This document shows positions 43,785 to 52,889 of a stretch of DNA of 64,000 nucleotides, piece after piece. The first letter of the stretch is position 1; each line of letters starts with the position of its first letter. A program made the translations under genes and the position numbers. Below the pieces are notes generated by a model. The model searched no databases, was not told the origin of the DNA, and saw only the letters and a program-made list of their open reading frames with translations. This DNA is from Pseudomonadota bacterium (GTDB lineage Bacteria; Pseudomonadota; Alphaproteobacteria; Sphingomonadales; Sphingomonadaceae), in the NCBI GenBank assembly GCA_023436615.1, contig JAEZIO010000001.1, positions 13,648-77,647 on the forward strand. The letters run 5' to 3'.

Positions 43785-46064
43785 ATGAGTGAAAGCAACA
43801 TCAAGTTCTCGGAAGCGGAAGCGCTCGAGTTTCATTCGCGCGGGCGACCCGGCAAGGTCGAGATCGTCGCGTCCAAGCCGATGGCGACGCAGCGCGACCT
43901 CAGCCTTGCTTATTCACCGGGGGTGGCCGTTCCCGTCCGCGCGATCGCCGACAACCCGACCTGCGCCTACGACTATACCGCGAAGGGCAACCTGGTCGCA
44001 GTGATCTCCAACGGCACGGCGATCCTCGGCCTCGGCAATCTCGGCGCGCTCGCGGCCAAGCCGGTGATGGAAGGCAAGGCCGTGCTGTTCAAGCGGTTCG
44101 CCGACGTCGACGCGATCGACCTCGAGGTCGCCACGGAGGACTGCGACGATTTCATCAACGCGGTGGCCCTCCTCGAACCCAGCTTCGGCGGAATCAACTT
44201 GGAAGACATCGCGGCGCCCGACTGCTTCGTCATCGAGCAGACGCTTCGCGAGCGGATGAACATCCCGGTTTTCCATGACGACCAGCACGGCACCGCAATC
44301 ATCACCGCGGCCGGGCTGATCAACGCCTGCCACCTCACCCATCGAGCGCTCGGCAACATCAAGGTCGTCGTGAACGGTGCGGGGGCGGCGGCGATCGCCT
44401 GCACCGAGCTCGTCAAAGCCATGGGGGTGAAAGGCGACAATGTGGTCATGTGCGACCGCAAGGGCGTGATCCACAACGGCCGCACCGACCTGGACCAATG
44501 GAAGTCCGCCCACGCCGTCGACACCGATGCGCGGACCCTCGGCGAAGCGCTCGTCGACGCCGACGTCTTCCTCGGCCTTTCCGCAGCCGGCGCGCTAAAG
44601 CCCGACATGGTCAAGACGATGGCGGATCAGCCGATCATCTTCGCGATGGCGAACCCGGACCCGGAAATCTGGCCCCCGGACGCGATGGAGGCGCGGCCCG
44701 ATGCCATCATCGCGACAGGCCGCTCGGACTTTCCGAACCAGGTCAACAACGTCCTTGGCTTCCCGTTCATATTCCGCGGCGCACTCGACGTGCGCGCGAC
44801 GGCCATCAACGACGAGATGAAGATCGCCGCCGCGGAAGCGCTTGCCGAGCTCGCGCGCGAACCTGTGCCGGAGGAGGTCGCCGCTGCCTACGGCGGGCGC
44901 AGCCAGAGCTTTGGCCGCGATTACATCATTCCCGCCCCCTTCGACCCGCGACTGATGGAAGTGGTCGCCTCCGCGGTCGCCGAAGCGGCGATCCGAAGCG
45001 GCGTCGCGCAGAAGGAGGTCGAAGATTTCGACGTGTACCGGCAGACGTTGCGTGCACGACTGAACCCGACGGTATCGGTCCTCAGCCTTGCCTACGAAGC
45101 GGCCAGGGCCCAGCCGAAGCGCGTATTGTTCGCCGAGGGCGAGGAACCGAATGTGCTGCGCGCGGCAATCGCGTTCCGAGAGGCGGGTTACGGGACGCCG
45201 GTCCTCGTCGGACGCGAGGACGTATATGACCGGCTGAAACAGATGGGTGTCGAGGAGCCCGAGAGCTACGAAGTCCTCAACAGCCGCAATTCACCGCTGG
45301 TCGGCCGCGCAGTCGATTACATCTACAGCAAACACCAGCGGCATGGCCTGCTCCGCCGAGAGGTCGAGCGGATGGTCAACCAGGATCGCAATTCCTTCGC
45401 GGCGGCAATGCTGGCGCTCGGCGAGGCGGATGCGATGATCACTGGAACGACACGGCCGTTCAGCCAGTCGCTTCGCCAGGTCCGGCAGGTGATCGAAGAC
45501 GAGAAGGAAGCGACGCCGTTCGGCATCAACCTGATCGTGTCGCGACACCGAACCGTGCTGATCGCCGACACTGCCGTGACGGAGCGTCCGGACGCCAAGC
45601 AGCTCGCGGCAATTGCCCTGCGCTCGGCCGGCTTTGCGCGCCGGATGGGGCTCGAGCCGCGGATCGCCTTCATCAGCTACACCACCTTCGGAAACCCGCC
45701 AGGCACGCATATCGAGGAGCTTCGCGGCGCGGTCCAGCTGCTCGACACGATCAATACCGACTTCGAATATGAAGGGGAGATGGGACCTGACGTCGCTCTC
45801 GATTTCGAGATGCAGCGCCGCTTCTATCCGTTCAGCCGCCTGACCGGCCCCGCGAACGTCCTGGTGATGCCCGGGCTGCAGTCCGCCAACCTGTCGTCCA
45901 AGCTGTTGCGCAGCCTCGGAGGCGAGAGCGTGCTTGGACCGTTCATCGTCGGGCTCGAGCTTCCCGTACAGATCGCGCCGATGACGGCGAGCGCGTCCGA
46001 CCTGGTCACGCTCGCGGTACTTGCGGCCGGCAGCGCGCCGGACAGGCGGCGGGCAAAGGGCTAG
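43785..46064 (+). CDS. maeB: NADP-dependent malic enzyme with phosphotransacetylase-like domain
   Basis: A 759-aa MaeB. The malic-enzyme half holds SLAYSPGVAVPVRAI and NIPVFHDDQHGTAI and the GAGAAAIAC nucleotide fold; from about residue 430 a phosphate acetyltransferase-like domain follows (KRVLFAEGEEPNVLRAA, later VLVMPGLQSANLSSK), a regulatory part that is normally inactive. It decarboxylates malate to pyruvate with NADPH. The SD AAGGAG precedes ATG 43785. Its TAG shares CTAG with the rsh stop. Confidence 0.95.
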   Translation: MSESNIKFSEAEALEFHSRGRPGKVEIVASKPMATQRDLSLAYSPGVAVPVRAIADNPTCAYDYTAKGNLVAVISNGTAILGLGNLGALAAKPVMEGKAVLFKRFADVDAIDLEVATEDCDDFINAVALLEPSFGGINLEDIAAPDCFVIEQTLRERMNIPVFHDDQHGTAIITAAGLINACHLTHRALGNIKVVVNGAGAAAIACTELVKAMGVKGDNVVMCDRKGVIHNGRTDLDQWKSAHAVDTDARTLGEALVDADVFLGLSAAGALKPDMVKTMADQPIIFAMANPDPEIWPPDAMEARPDAIIATGRSDFPNQVNNVLGFPFIFRGALDVRATAINDEMKIAAAEALAELAREPVPEEVAAAYGGRSQSFGRDYIIPAPFDPRLMEVVASAVAEAAIRSGVAQKEVEDFDVYRQTLRARLNPTVSVLSLAYEAARAQPKRVLFAEGEEPNVLRAAIAFREAGYGTPVLVGREDVYDRLKQMGVEEPESYEVLNSRNSPLVGRAVDYIYSKHQRHGLLRREVERMVNQDRNSFAAAMLALGEADAMITGTTRPFSQSLRQVRQVIEDEKEATPFGINLIVSRHRTVLIADTAVTERPDAKQLAAIALRSAGFARRMGLEPRIAFISYTTFGNPPGTHIEELRGAVQLLDTINTDFEYEGEMGPDVALDFEMQRRFYPFSRLTGPANVLVMPGLQSANLSSKLLRSLGGESVLGPFIVGLELPVQIAPMTASASDLVTLAVLAAGSAPDRRRAKG

Positions 46065-48148
46065 ATCCGCTCGACCGAGCTGACCGGATCGGCGTCGCGA
46101 AGCGCGGCGATGATCGTGTGCAGGTGGGCAAGGTCATGCACCTCGATGTCGAGGTGAAACGTCTGGAAGCTTCCGTCCCGGTGGACGAGATGCAGGTTGA
46201 CGATGTTGGCGTGCTTGGCGCCGAGGATTCCCGCCATCGTTCCCAGCGCTCCCGGAACGTCGTGAAGAATGACGGCCAGGCGCGCGGCGCCGCCCGATCC
46301 CTCGCCCCAGGCAAGGTCCAGCCAGTCGGCATCGACTCCGCTCGCGAGCGTGTCGCAGCCGATGACATGCACCTCGATCTCCTCGTCCTCGCGGCGCAGC
46401 CCGACGATCCGATCGCCCGGAATCGGGTGGCAGCAGGTCGCGAGATGATAAGCGACTCCGGGCGTCAGGCCCTTGATCGATATCGCCGTCCGCTGCGCCG
46501 GCGGCCGCGGCGCGACATCGGCGCCGGCCGAGCCCGGCATCAGCGCTTCCATGACTTCCTCGTCACTGACGCGCTTGCGCGCGATCGCGATCATCAGCGC
46601 GTCCGCATCTTCCATCGCCAGCTTCTTGAGCGCGCGCTTCAAGGCGTCGTCCCCAAGCTCCGCCGGCAAACGGTCGACAATCTCGTCGTAAATCTTGCGG
46701 CCGAGCTCGATCGTCTCGTCGCGCTCCTTGTGGCGGACGAAGCGGCGAACGCCGGCGCGCGCCTTGCCGGTGGCGACGAAACGCAGCCACGAAGGCTGCG
46801 GGTGCTGCGCTTCCGAAGCGAGGATTTCGACCTGGTCGCCGTTTTCGAGCATCGTGCGAAGCGGGACAACGCGGCCGTTGACCTTCGCTCCGACGGTGCG
46901 GTCGCCGAGGTCGGTATGCACCGCATAGGCGAAGTCGACCGGAGTGGCGCCCTTCGGCAGCTGGATCAACTCGCCCTTCGGAGTGAACGCGAAGATCCGG
47001 TCCTGGTACATCGCCATTCGAGTGTGCTCGAGCAACTCCTCGGGGCTCTCGGCATGCTCCAGGATTTCCACCAGCTCGTCGACCCACGGGATGTTGAGGT
47101 CGGCCTGCGGCTTGCGCTCCTTGTAGGCCCAGTGCGCCGCCAGCCCCCGCTCCGCCTGCTCGTGCATGGTTCGGTCGCGAATCTGGATTTCGATCCGCAT
47201 CTTCGAATCGTGGATCACCGACGTGTGAAGCGACGAATAGCCGTTGCGCTTCGGCGTCGAGATGTAATCCTTGAAGCGGCCGGGGACCATCGGCCAGCGC
47301 TGGTGGATCAGGCCGAGCGCACGGTAGCAATCCTCGACACTGTCCACGATCACCCGGAACGCCATGACGTCCGATAGTTGTTCGAAGCTGATGTGCCGTT
47401 CGGCCATCTTCTTCCAGATCGAATAGGGGTGCTTCTCGCGCCCGGTGACTTCAGCTTCCAGCCCATTGTCGGCGAGATGAAGCTCGAGCCCGAGGCCGAT
47501 GCGGCTGACGAGGTCGCCGCCCTGCTCGTGGAGATGCTTGAGGCGCCGGGTGATCGAGGCATGAGCGTCCGGCTCGAGCTCGCGGAATGCGAGCGTCTGC
47601 ATCTCGGTCATCATCTCGTACATGCCGATTCGCTCGGCGAGCGGCGCGTAGATGTCCATCGTCTCGCGTGCGATCCGGCGCCGCTTCTCCTCCGACGGCA
47701 CGTGATGAAGCGTGCGCATGTTGTGGAGCCGGTCCGCGAGCTTCACGAGAAGCACGCGGATGTCGTCCGACAGCGCCAGCAGGAACTTGCGCAGGTTCTC
47801 CGCGGCGCGCTCATTCTCTGATTGCGCCTCGATCTTGCTGAGCTTCGTCACCCCGTCGACGAGCCGGGCGACATCCTTGCCGAACAGCTTCTCGATTTCC
47901 TCGGGCGTCGCCACCGTGTCCTCGATCGTGTCATGCAGGATCGCGGTGACGATGGTCTGGTCGTCGAGCTTCAGGTCGGTGAGGATTCCCGCGACTTCGA
48001 TTGGATGGCTGAAATAAGGATCGCCCGACGCCCGCTGCTGGCCGCCATGCGCCTTCATCGAAAAAACGTAGGCGCGGTTGATGAGTCCTTCGTCCGCGTC
48101 GGGGTCGTAGGACCGGACCTTCTCGATAAGCTCATACTGTCGAAGCAC
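46061..48148 (-). CDS. rsh: Bifunctional (p)ppGpp synthetase/hydrolase (RelA/SpoT homologue)
   Basis: About 695 aa. Domains in order: HD hydrolase (SHPIEVAGI, AILHDTIEDT), synthetase (FRVIVDSVEDCYRALGLIH, STPKRNGYSSLHTSV), TGS and C-terminal ACT (a CCHPIPGDRI segment precedes it). It makes and degrades the alarmone under starvation and is probably the only Rsh. Homologues start at MLRQYEL, so the GTG at 48148 is used; an ATG at 48208 would add 20 residues without SD support. Confidence 0.93.
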   Translation of the reverse strand: MLRQYELIEKVRSYDPDADEGLINRAYVFSMKAHGGQQRASGDPYFSHPIEVAGILTDLKLDDQTIVTAILHDTIEDTVATPEEIEKLFGKDVARLVDGVTKLSKIEAQSENERAAENLRKFLLALSDDIRVLLVKLADRLHNMRTLHHVPSEEKRRRIARETMDIYAPLAERIGMYEMMTEMQTLAFRELEPDAHASITRRLKHLHEQGGDLVSRIGLGLELHLADNGLEAEVTGREKHPYSIWKKMAERHISFEQLSDVMAFRVIVDSVEDCYRALGLIHQRWPMVPGRFKDYISTPKRNGYSSLHTSVIHDSKMRIEIQIRDRTMHEQAERGLAAHWAYKERKPQADLNIPWVDELVEILEHAESPEELLEHTRMAMYQDRIFAFTPKGELIQLPKGATPVDFAYAVHTDLGDRTVGAKVNGRVVPLRTMLENGDQVEILASEAQHPQPSWLRFVATGKARAGVRRFVRHKERDETIELGRKIYDEIVDRLPAELGDDALKRALKKLAMEDADALMIAIARKRVSDEEVMEALMPGSAGADVAPRPPAQRTAISIKGLTPGVAYHLATCCHPIPGDRIVGLRREDEEIEVHVIGCDTLASGVDADWLDLAWGEGSGGAARLAVILHDVPGALGTMAGILGAKHANIVNLHLVHRDGSFQTFHLDIEVHDLAHLHTIIAALRDADPVSSVERI

Positions 48149-48238
48149 GCCCCTAAGATGGTGCGGGGCAACATCAAAGTGCAAGCGAGTATGTGGGGCC
48201 GCGCTCATGGGAGGGAGCGAGCGCGGCCCCGCCGGGCC

Positions 48239-48562
48239 TCAGCGCGCGGTGGCGAGCGCCCTGTCCGAACCTCGTTTCGCCGAAGCATTGCACCGGTCGA
48301 GATCGCTCGCCGCGAGTTCCCGGCCGTCGACCTTGAAGCTTTGGATCTTCCCGGTCTGCTTCGCCAGGGCCTGGCAAATCACCACCGGCCGGCTGGTCTG
48401 GGAGATCCCGACACACGATGTTTGCGCGCAGCTCCAGACGAGATCGCGAGCCGCGATCTTCGCCGCCGGTGCAGGAGCGGCGATGCTGGCCGAATAGGTC
48501 GCGGCGGCAGCCGGCGCGGCGGTCACGGCAATGGCGGCTAGCGCCCACAGCGGTCGGAACAT
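48239..48562 (-). CDS. CC_3452-like secreted protein
   Basis: A 107-aa exported protein. The signal peptide is MFRPLWALAAIAVTAAPAAAATY. The mature part keeps the family core VWSCAQTSCVGISQTSRPVVICQALAKQTGKIQSF with three cysteines, and DRCNASAK near the end. Function is unknown. ATG 48562 follows a GAGAGGA ribosome site. It is divergent from the HxlR regulator, with a 117-base shared region. Confidence 0.8.
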   Translation of the reverse strand: MFRPLWALAAIAVTAAPAAAATYSASIAAPAPAAKIAARDLVWSCAQTSCVGISQTSRPVVICQALAKQTGKIQSFKVDGRELAASDLDRCNASAKRGSDRALATAR

Positions 48563-48579
48563 CGCAGTCCTCTCATTCC

Positions 48580-48594
48580 GTTGCAATGTGCAAC
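48580..48594. promoter_or_regulatory. Perfect inverted repeat, candidate HxlR operator
   Basis: GTTGCA and TGCAAC (6-bp arms, 3-base spacer) in the divergent region between the CC_3452-like gene and the HxlR gene, 18 bases upstream of the former's start. Such dyads are typical of winged-helix dimers; the assignment is inferred from position. Confidence 0.4.
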
Positions 48595-48679
48595 TGGAAT
48601 AGGCCGATATGGTTTCTGTTCGCAACTGTTCTTTTTCGCGGCTTTGTGCTTTTCTGCAGTGTCGAGGGAGGAAAACAGG

Positions 48680-49177
48680 TTGACGGCTGACGCCCGATCA
48701 GGCGCGGATATCGACGCGTTCCGGGAGGCTGCGCTTACCTGTCCCATCCCCGCAGCGGTCGAACTGGTCGGTGAAAAATGGGCGTTCCTGATCGTCCGCG
48801 GAGCGTTCAACGGACTCCAGCATTTCGAAGAGTTCCAGGCCGGTCTGGGAATCGCGCGCAACATTCTTTCGGACAGGCTGGCCAAGCTGGTGGCGGGCGA
48901 CATATTGGTCCGCGAGTCCGACCCTTCCGACCGCCGCAAGGTGATCTACTCGCTCACTCTCAAGGGTGAAGCACTGCTTCCGGCGATGGTGGCCATCCGG
49001 CAGTGGGGAGAGGATTGGGGCCATGGCGAAGCCGAGATTGTCCTCGCCGACACGCGCGACCGGCGGCCGATCCGCAGGATCAAGGTGCTCGCGGAGGACG
49101 GACGCGAAGTGAAGCTCCCGGATCTGACGTGGCTCAGCCGCGACGAAATCGACGGCGCGGCGGAGGAAGCGGCCTAG
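48680..49177 (+). CDS. HxlR family transcriptional regulator
   Basis: A 165-aa winged-helix regulator. The HxlR core is ALTCPIPAAVELVGEKWAFLIVRGAFNGLQHFEEFQAGLGIARNILSDRLAKL with the conserved cysteine near the N-terminus. The TTG at 48680 is chosen because a perfect GGGAGG sits 8 bases upstream; the ATG at 48581 would add an unlikely hydrophobic leader and overlap the divergent gene's control region. The signal and targets are unknown. Confidence 0.8.
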   Translation: MTADARSGADIDAFREAALTCPIPAAVELVGEKWAFLIVRGAFNGLQHFEEFQAGLGIARNILSDRLAKLVAGDILVRESDPSDRRKVIYSLTLKGEALLPAMVAIRQWGEDWGHGEAEIVLADTRDRRPIRRIKVLAEDGREVKLPDLTWLSRDEIDGAAEEAA

Positions 49178-49206
49178 TACTTCATCAGGAATTCAGTGAC
49201 GTCCTC

Positions 49207-49225
49207 GCTCGTCGTCCGGACGAGC
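49207..49225. terminator. Possible bidirectional terminator hairpin
   Basis: GCTCGTC and GACGAGC pair perfectly around GTCCG, and flanking GACG/CGTC bases extend the stem. It sits between the convergent HxlR and rpoZ genes. No T tract follows on either strand, so an intrinsic terminator is uncertain. Confidence 0.4.
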
Positions 49226-49233
49226 AGCGGGCG

Positions 49234-49575
49234 TCACTCGTAATCGCCGCCGCTTGGAGTCGGACGCGGCGGGGCTGCCGCGGTCAGTCGAAGCGCCTCG
49301 GCCGACTCGCTGAGGCTCGCGAGCTCGTCCGTCTCGTCCTCTTCGTCGATCCGAACCTTCTGGAGATTGGTGACGATCGCTTCCTGAAGCTCCTTGGGCT
49401 TCACCGTCTCTTCGGCGATTTCACGGAGCGCAACGACCGGATTCTTGTCCCGGTCGCGGTCGATCGTCAGATCGGCGCCGCCGGAAACCTGGCGCGCACG
49501 TTGCGCCGCGAGCAGGACGAGATCGAACCTGTTCGGGACCTTGTCTACGCAATCTTCGACAGTAACGCGCGCCAT
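49234..49575 (-). CDS. rpoZ: RNA polymerase omega subunit
   Basis: A 113-aa omega subunit. MARVTVEDCVDKVPNRFDLVLLAAQRARQV is a textbook N-terminus, with NPVVALREIAEETV in the middle. It helps assemble RNA polymerase and carries part of a ppGpp site in proteobacteria. ATG 49575 is preferred over the longer frame. In many alphaproteobacteria it lies directly before rsh; here two genes intervene. Confidence 0.95.
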   Translation of the reverse strand: MARVTVEDCVDKVPNRFDLVLLAAQRARQVSGGADLTIDRDRDKNPVVALREIAEETVKPKELQEAIVTNLQKVRIDEEDETDELASLSESAEALRLTAAAPPRPTPSGGDYE

Positions 49576-49673
49576 CAATCGCTCCGTGCGGCCAATTCCG
49601 AAAGGAATATGGGATTTCGGGAAGGCGGCGCCAATAGCTTGCGGCCGCTTCAAAAGTCAAGGAAACCGGCCCT

Positions 49674-50837
49674 ATGCCGGATCAGCACACGCCGCCGATG
49701 AAAGAGCCGATTCGGGCCGAGGTGGCGGGCAACCGGCTGGAGGTCATCGAGCGCGGCGACGCTCGCCTCCGAGCGGTGCTCGACCTCATCGCCGGGGCGA
49801 AGAGCAGCCTCAACGTCCTCATGTACATGTTCAACGCGGATGAGGCTGGCGACGCGGTCCGCAACGCGCTCGATGCGGCCGCGTGCCGCGGAGTAGATGT
49901 AAAGCTGCTTATCGACGGATTTGGCTCCACGGCGCCGCACCCCTTCCTCGAGGTGCTCCGGAAAAGCGGCGGCGATTATTGCGTGTTCAATCCGACCTAC
50001 GGGCGCCGCTACCTGGTCCGCAATCACCAGAAGATCATCGCTGCCGACGAGCGAGTCGCGATCATCGGCGGCGCCAACATCGACGAAACCTATCTCACGG
50101 ACACCGGGCCAGAGCACTGGCGCGATCTGTGGTTGCTCATCGAAGGGCCGGAGGCCGCTGTGGCAAGCCGATATTGCGAGAGCCTGTTCCGCTGGGCGAA
50201 GCGCAAGCATTCGAGCCTTCGCTCGCTTCGCCGAATGACGGCCGAGTTCAGCGAGTGGCGCGGGCCGCTGCAATGGAAATTCAGCGGGCCGCTAAGCCTT
50301 CGGAAGAGCTGGTGGCGCAGTATTGGCCGAGACATCCGCCGGGCTCGCAACCTCGAGATGATCTTCGCATATTTCGCGCCCACGGGCGCGATGCTGCGCC
50401 GTATCGGCTCCGTCGGCCGCCGCGGGCGGGCACGGCTCATCATGGCGGCGAAGTCGGACAACAACGCGACGATCGCGGCCGCGCGGCACAGCTACGGGCG
50501 GCTGCTTCGAAAGAATGTCGAGATATACGAATATCGGCCTGCGAAGCTTCACACGAAGCTCGTGGTCGTCGACGACGTCGTCTACATCGGTTCCTCAAAC
50601 TTCGACTACCGCAGCTTCTACCTCAACCTCGAAGTGATGCTGCGAATCCACGACGCGAGATTTGCCGCCGCCATGCGCGCTTATTTCGAGGGCGAGCTGG
50701 TCGACTGCCGAGCCATCACGCCGAGGCTCTACAAACGGCGCGCGAGTGCGTGGCGCCGGGTCAAATGGGCGCTGTCACACTTTCTCGTGAACATCCTCGA
50801 TTACTCGGTGACTCGGCGGCTCAACTTCCGCGCCTGA
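49674..50837 (+). CDS. Phospholipase D-like protein, cardiolipin synthase type
   Basis: A 387-aa protein with two HKD-type motifs: RNHQKIIAADERVAIIGGAN near residues 115-135 and KLHTKLVVVDDVVYIGSSNFD near 290-310. The spacing and the following NLEVMLRI are those of cardiolipin synthase ClsC/YmdC-like enzymes. No membrane segment is seen. It probably joins phosphatidylglycerol units or transfers phosphatidyl groups. A lipid-type methyltransferase gene lies next, convergent. Confidence 0.82.
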   Translation: MPDQHTPPMKEPIRAEVAGNRLEVIERGDARLRAVLDLIAGAKSSLNVLMYMFNADEAGDAVRNALDAAACRGVDVKLLIDGFGSTAPHPFLEVLRKSGGDYCVFNPTYGRRYLVRNHQKIIAADERVAIIGGANIDETYLTDTGPEHWRDLWLLIEGPEAAVASRYCESLFRWAKRKHSSLRSLRRMTAEFSEWRGPLQWKFSGPLSLRKSWWRSIGRDIRRARNLEMIFAYFAPTGAMLRRIGSVGRRGRARLIMAAKSDNNATIAAARHSYGRLLRKNVEIYEYRPAKLHTKLVVVDDVVYIGSSNFDYRSFYLNLEVMLRIHDARFAAAMRAYFEGELVDCRAITPRLYKRRASAWRRVKWALSHFLVNILDYSVTRRLNFRA

Positions 50838-50849
50838 CGGCTCGGATAC

Positions 50850-51479
50850 CTAGTCCTTCCACGCCCAGAAGAGCGTTGCCGGCGGGACGTTGATCCACTC
50901 GAAGCCGCGGTCGATGCGATCGAAATGCGGCCGGATGAAGTCGAGGACTTTGGGGCTGAACTGGTAGACGAGGAAGGCGCCGCCCGGGCGGAGAACGCTG
51001 GCGGTAGCCTCGGCAATGTCATCGCCGATCCCGGGCGGCAGCGTCGAGAACGGCAATCCCGAAAGCACGTAATCGGCATTCTCGAATCCGTGCTCACGCA
51101 CGATCTGCTCGACGTCCGCTGCAGATCCCGCCACAGGCACGAGCCGGGGATCGTCGATCGATCTACGAAGATATTTGATGAAGTCCGGATTGGTGTCGAT
51201 CGCGATCAGCTTCGCTTGGTCCGAGAGCTTTTCGAGGATCGGGCGAGTGAACGTCCCGACGCCGGGCCCATATTCGACGAACAGCTTCGTGTTCTTCCAG
51301 TCCACGGGCTGGAGCATCCGCTCGATCAGGACCCGGCTTGACGGGATGATCGAGCCGACCATGACGGGATGCTTCAGGAAGCCGCGGAGGAACTGCCAGT
51401 GCGGACTCGGCGATCGCCGATCGGCGCGGCGCGCGAGGCGACGGGGCCCCTTGAGAGTTCGCGCAGTGGAAGTGGGCAT
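50850..51479 (-). CDS. Class I methyltransferase, phospholipid N-methyltransferase-like
   Basis: A 209-aa methyltransferase of the KsgA/PmtA-like group. Seen: FLKHPVMVGSIIPSS near the N-terminus, typical of phospholipid N-methyltransferases, SAM motif LFVEYGPGVGTFTRPIL, acidic loop LIAIDTNPDF and the catalytic region VLSGLPFSTLPP. The target is probably phosphatidylethanolamine or a similar lipid; adenine dimethylation of rRNA is less likely because SGLPF replaces NLPY. ATG 51479 is chosen after CGGAGCC. Confidence 0.75.
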   Translation of the reverse strand: MPTSTARTLKGPRRLARRADRRSPSPHWQFLRGFLKHPVMVGSIIPSSRVLIERMLQPVDWKNTKLFVEYGPGVGTFTRPILEKLSDQAKLIAIDTNPDFIKYLRRSIDDPRLVPVAGSAADVEQIVREHGFENADYVLSGLPFSTLPPGIGDDIAEATASVLRPGGAFLVYQFSPKVLDFIRPHFDRIDRGFEWINVPPATLFWAWKD

Positions 51480-51590
51480 GGAGGCTCCGTCGGAAAAAGT
51501 TCGCTCGCGTTGGCAAATGCAACGGTGCTTGGCAAGGTTCCGTCCGCTCGACCGGTTCCGCAACGCGTCAGTCGTGGGTAAAGGCCAGCG

Positions 51591-52889
51591 GTGTCCGCTA
51601 TCGCTCCCAAAGGCTGGCTTCCGACAACCGCGCTGACGAACACGCATTTCTTGCTGCTCTACGCGGCAATGCTGATCGCCGCGGCCGGGAACACTGCGAT
51701 GCAATCCGTCATGCCGGCGATCGGCCGCGAGATCGGGATCGCCGATTTCTGGGTTGCCATCGCATATACCTGGTCGGCAGTCCTGTGGGTGCTGCTTGCT
51801 CCTTACTGGGCCGAGAAAAGCGACCGCCACGGGCGGAAGGCGCTGACGCTAATGGGGCTGTCGGGCTTCATCGCTTCGATGCTGCTGTGCGGCATCGTCC
51901 TGGATCTCGGCCTTCGCGGCTTCATCGGCGGCGCGGTCACGTTCGCGCTCTTCGCCATTTTCCGCGCCATCTACGGCGGCCTTGGCTGCGCGACGCCTTC
52001 CGCGACGCAGGCCTATGTCGCCGCAAAGACGCGGCGCAGCGGGCGAGTCGCGGCCTTGTCGGCCCTCAGCTCCTCGTTCGGCCTGGGGACGATCATAGGG
52101 CCAGCGCTGGCCCCTCTGTTCGTGTTCCCCCCGTTCGGCCTTCCCGGGCCTCTCTTTGCGTTCGCGCTGATCGCGGCAGCGGTGTTTGGATCGATCCTGG
52201 CATGGCTTCCCAACGACCGGTTCGGACGCCGCGCCGGTCGCGGGGCTGCGATGAGCTATCCGTCGCAGGCCAGCGCCGTGACCGGAGCGAGCATCATTGC
52301 GGCAACCGCTCCCGGCCGCCGGCGGCGACTCAACTGGAGCGACCCGCGAATCAAGGGCTGGATCCTGGCCGGAGTGGCCGCCGGCCATGCCCAGGCTGCA
52401 ACGCTCACCTGCCTGGGATTCTTCGTCATCGACCGGCTGGCGCTTGAGCCGCTGGGTTCCGAAAACTCGATTGCGATCGTCATGATGGCCGGCGCGTCGG
52501 CGACTCTCGCCGCGCAATGGGGGATGATACCGCGCCTCGGCGCCGGCCCGCGCGCACTGATCGTCTGGGGATCACTGGTGGCGGCAGCAGGTCTTGCGGG
52601 CACGATGCTGGCGCATGACCTCTATGGCATCACCCTCGGCTATGCGGTCGCCTCGCTCGGTTTCGGAATGACGAGACCGGGGTTCACCGCAGGAGCGTCG
52701 CTCGCCGTTCCGCTCGCAGAGCAGGGGGCAGTCGCCGGCGTGATTACGTCCGCCAACGGCATCAGCTATGTCGCCGCGCCGGGCGTCGGCATAGCGCTTT
52801 ACACGCTCGAGCCGAACCTGCCCTTCGCCGTCTCGACGGCTCTACTCGTACTTCTGGCGTGGCTGGGCCGAGGCTTGGCCCGGGACTGA
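51591..52889 (+). CDS. MFS transporter
   Basis: A 432-aa twelve-helix major facilitator. Motif A between helices 2 and 3 is LLAPYWAEKSDRHGRK, and helices are evenly spread with a basic central loop (PGRRRRLNW). GTG start 51591. Substrate unknown; the pattern resembles drug/metabolite efflux carriers. Its last 48 bases overlap the antisense end of the CDC48 gene. Confidence 0.85.
   Translation: MSAIAPKGWLPTTALTNTHFLLLYAAMLIAAAGNTAMQSVMPAIGREIGIADFWVAIAYTWSAVLWVLLAPYWAEKSDRHGRKALTLMGLSGFIASMLLCGIVLDLGLRGFIGGAVTFALFAIFRAIYGGLGCATPSATQAYVAAKTRRSGRVAALSALSSSFGLGTIIGPALAPLFVFPPFGLPGPLFAFALIAAAVFGSILAWLPNDRFGRRAGRGAAMSYPSQASAVTGASIIAATAPGRRRRLNWSDPRIKGWILAGVAAGHAQAATLTCLGFFVIDRLALEPLGSENSIAIVMMAGASATLAAQWGMIPRLGAGPRALIVWGSLVAAAGLAGTMLAHDLYGITLGYAVASLGFGMTRPGFTAGASLAVPLAEQGAVAGVITSANGISYVAAPGVGIALYTLEPNLPFAVSTALLVLLAWLGRGLARD

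Noticed and set aside
48581..48679. ATG-initiated N-terminal extension of the HxlR gene
   Set aside because: The TTG at 48680 has a perfect ribosome site and matches family length; the extension covers the divergent promoter and looks artificial.
50850..51479. KsgA rRNA adenine dimethyltransferase
   Set aside because: The catalytic NLPY-type motif is SGLPF and the N-terminus matches phospholipid methyltransferases.
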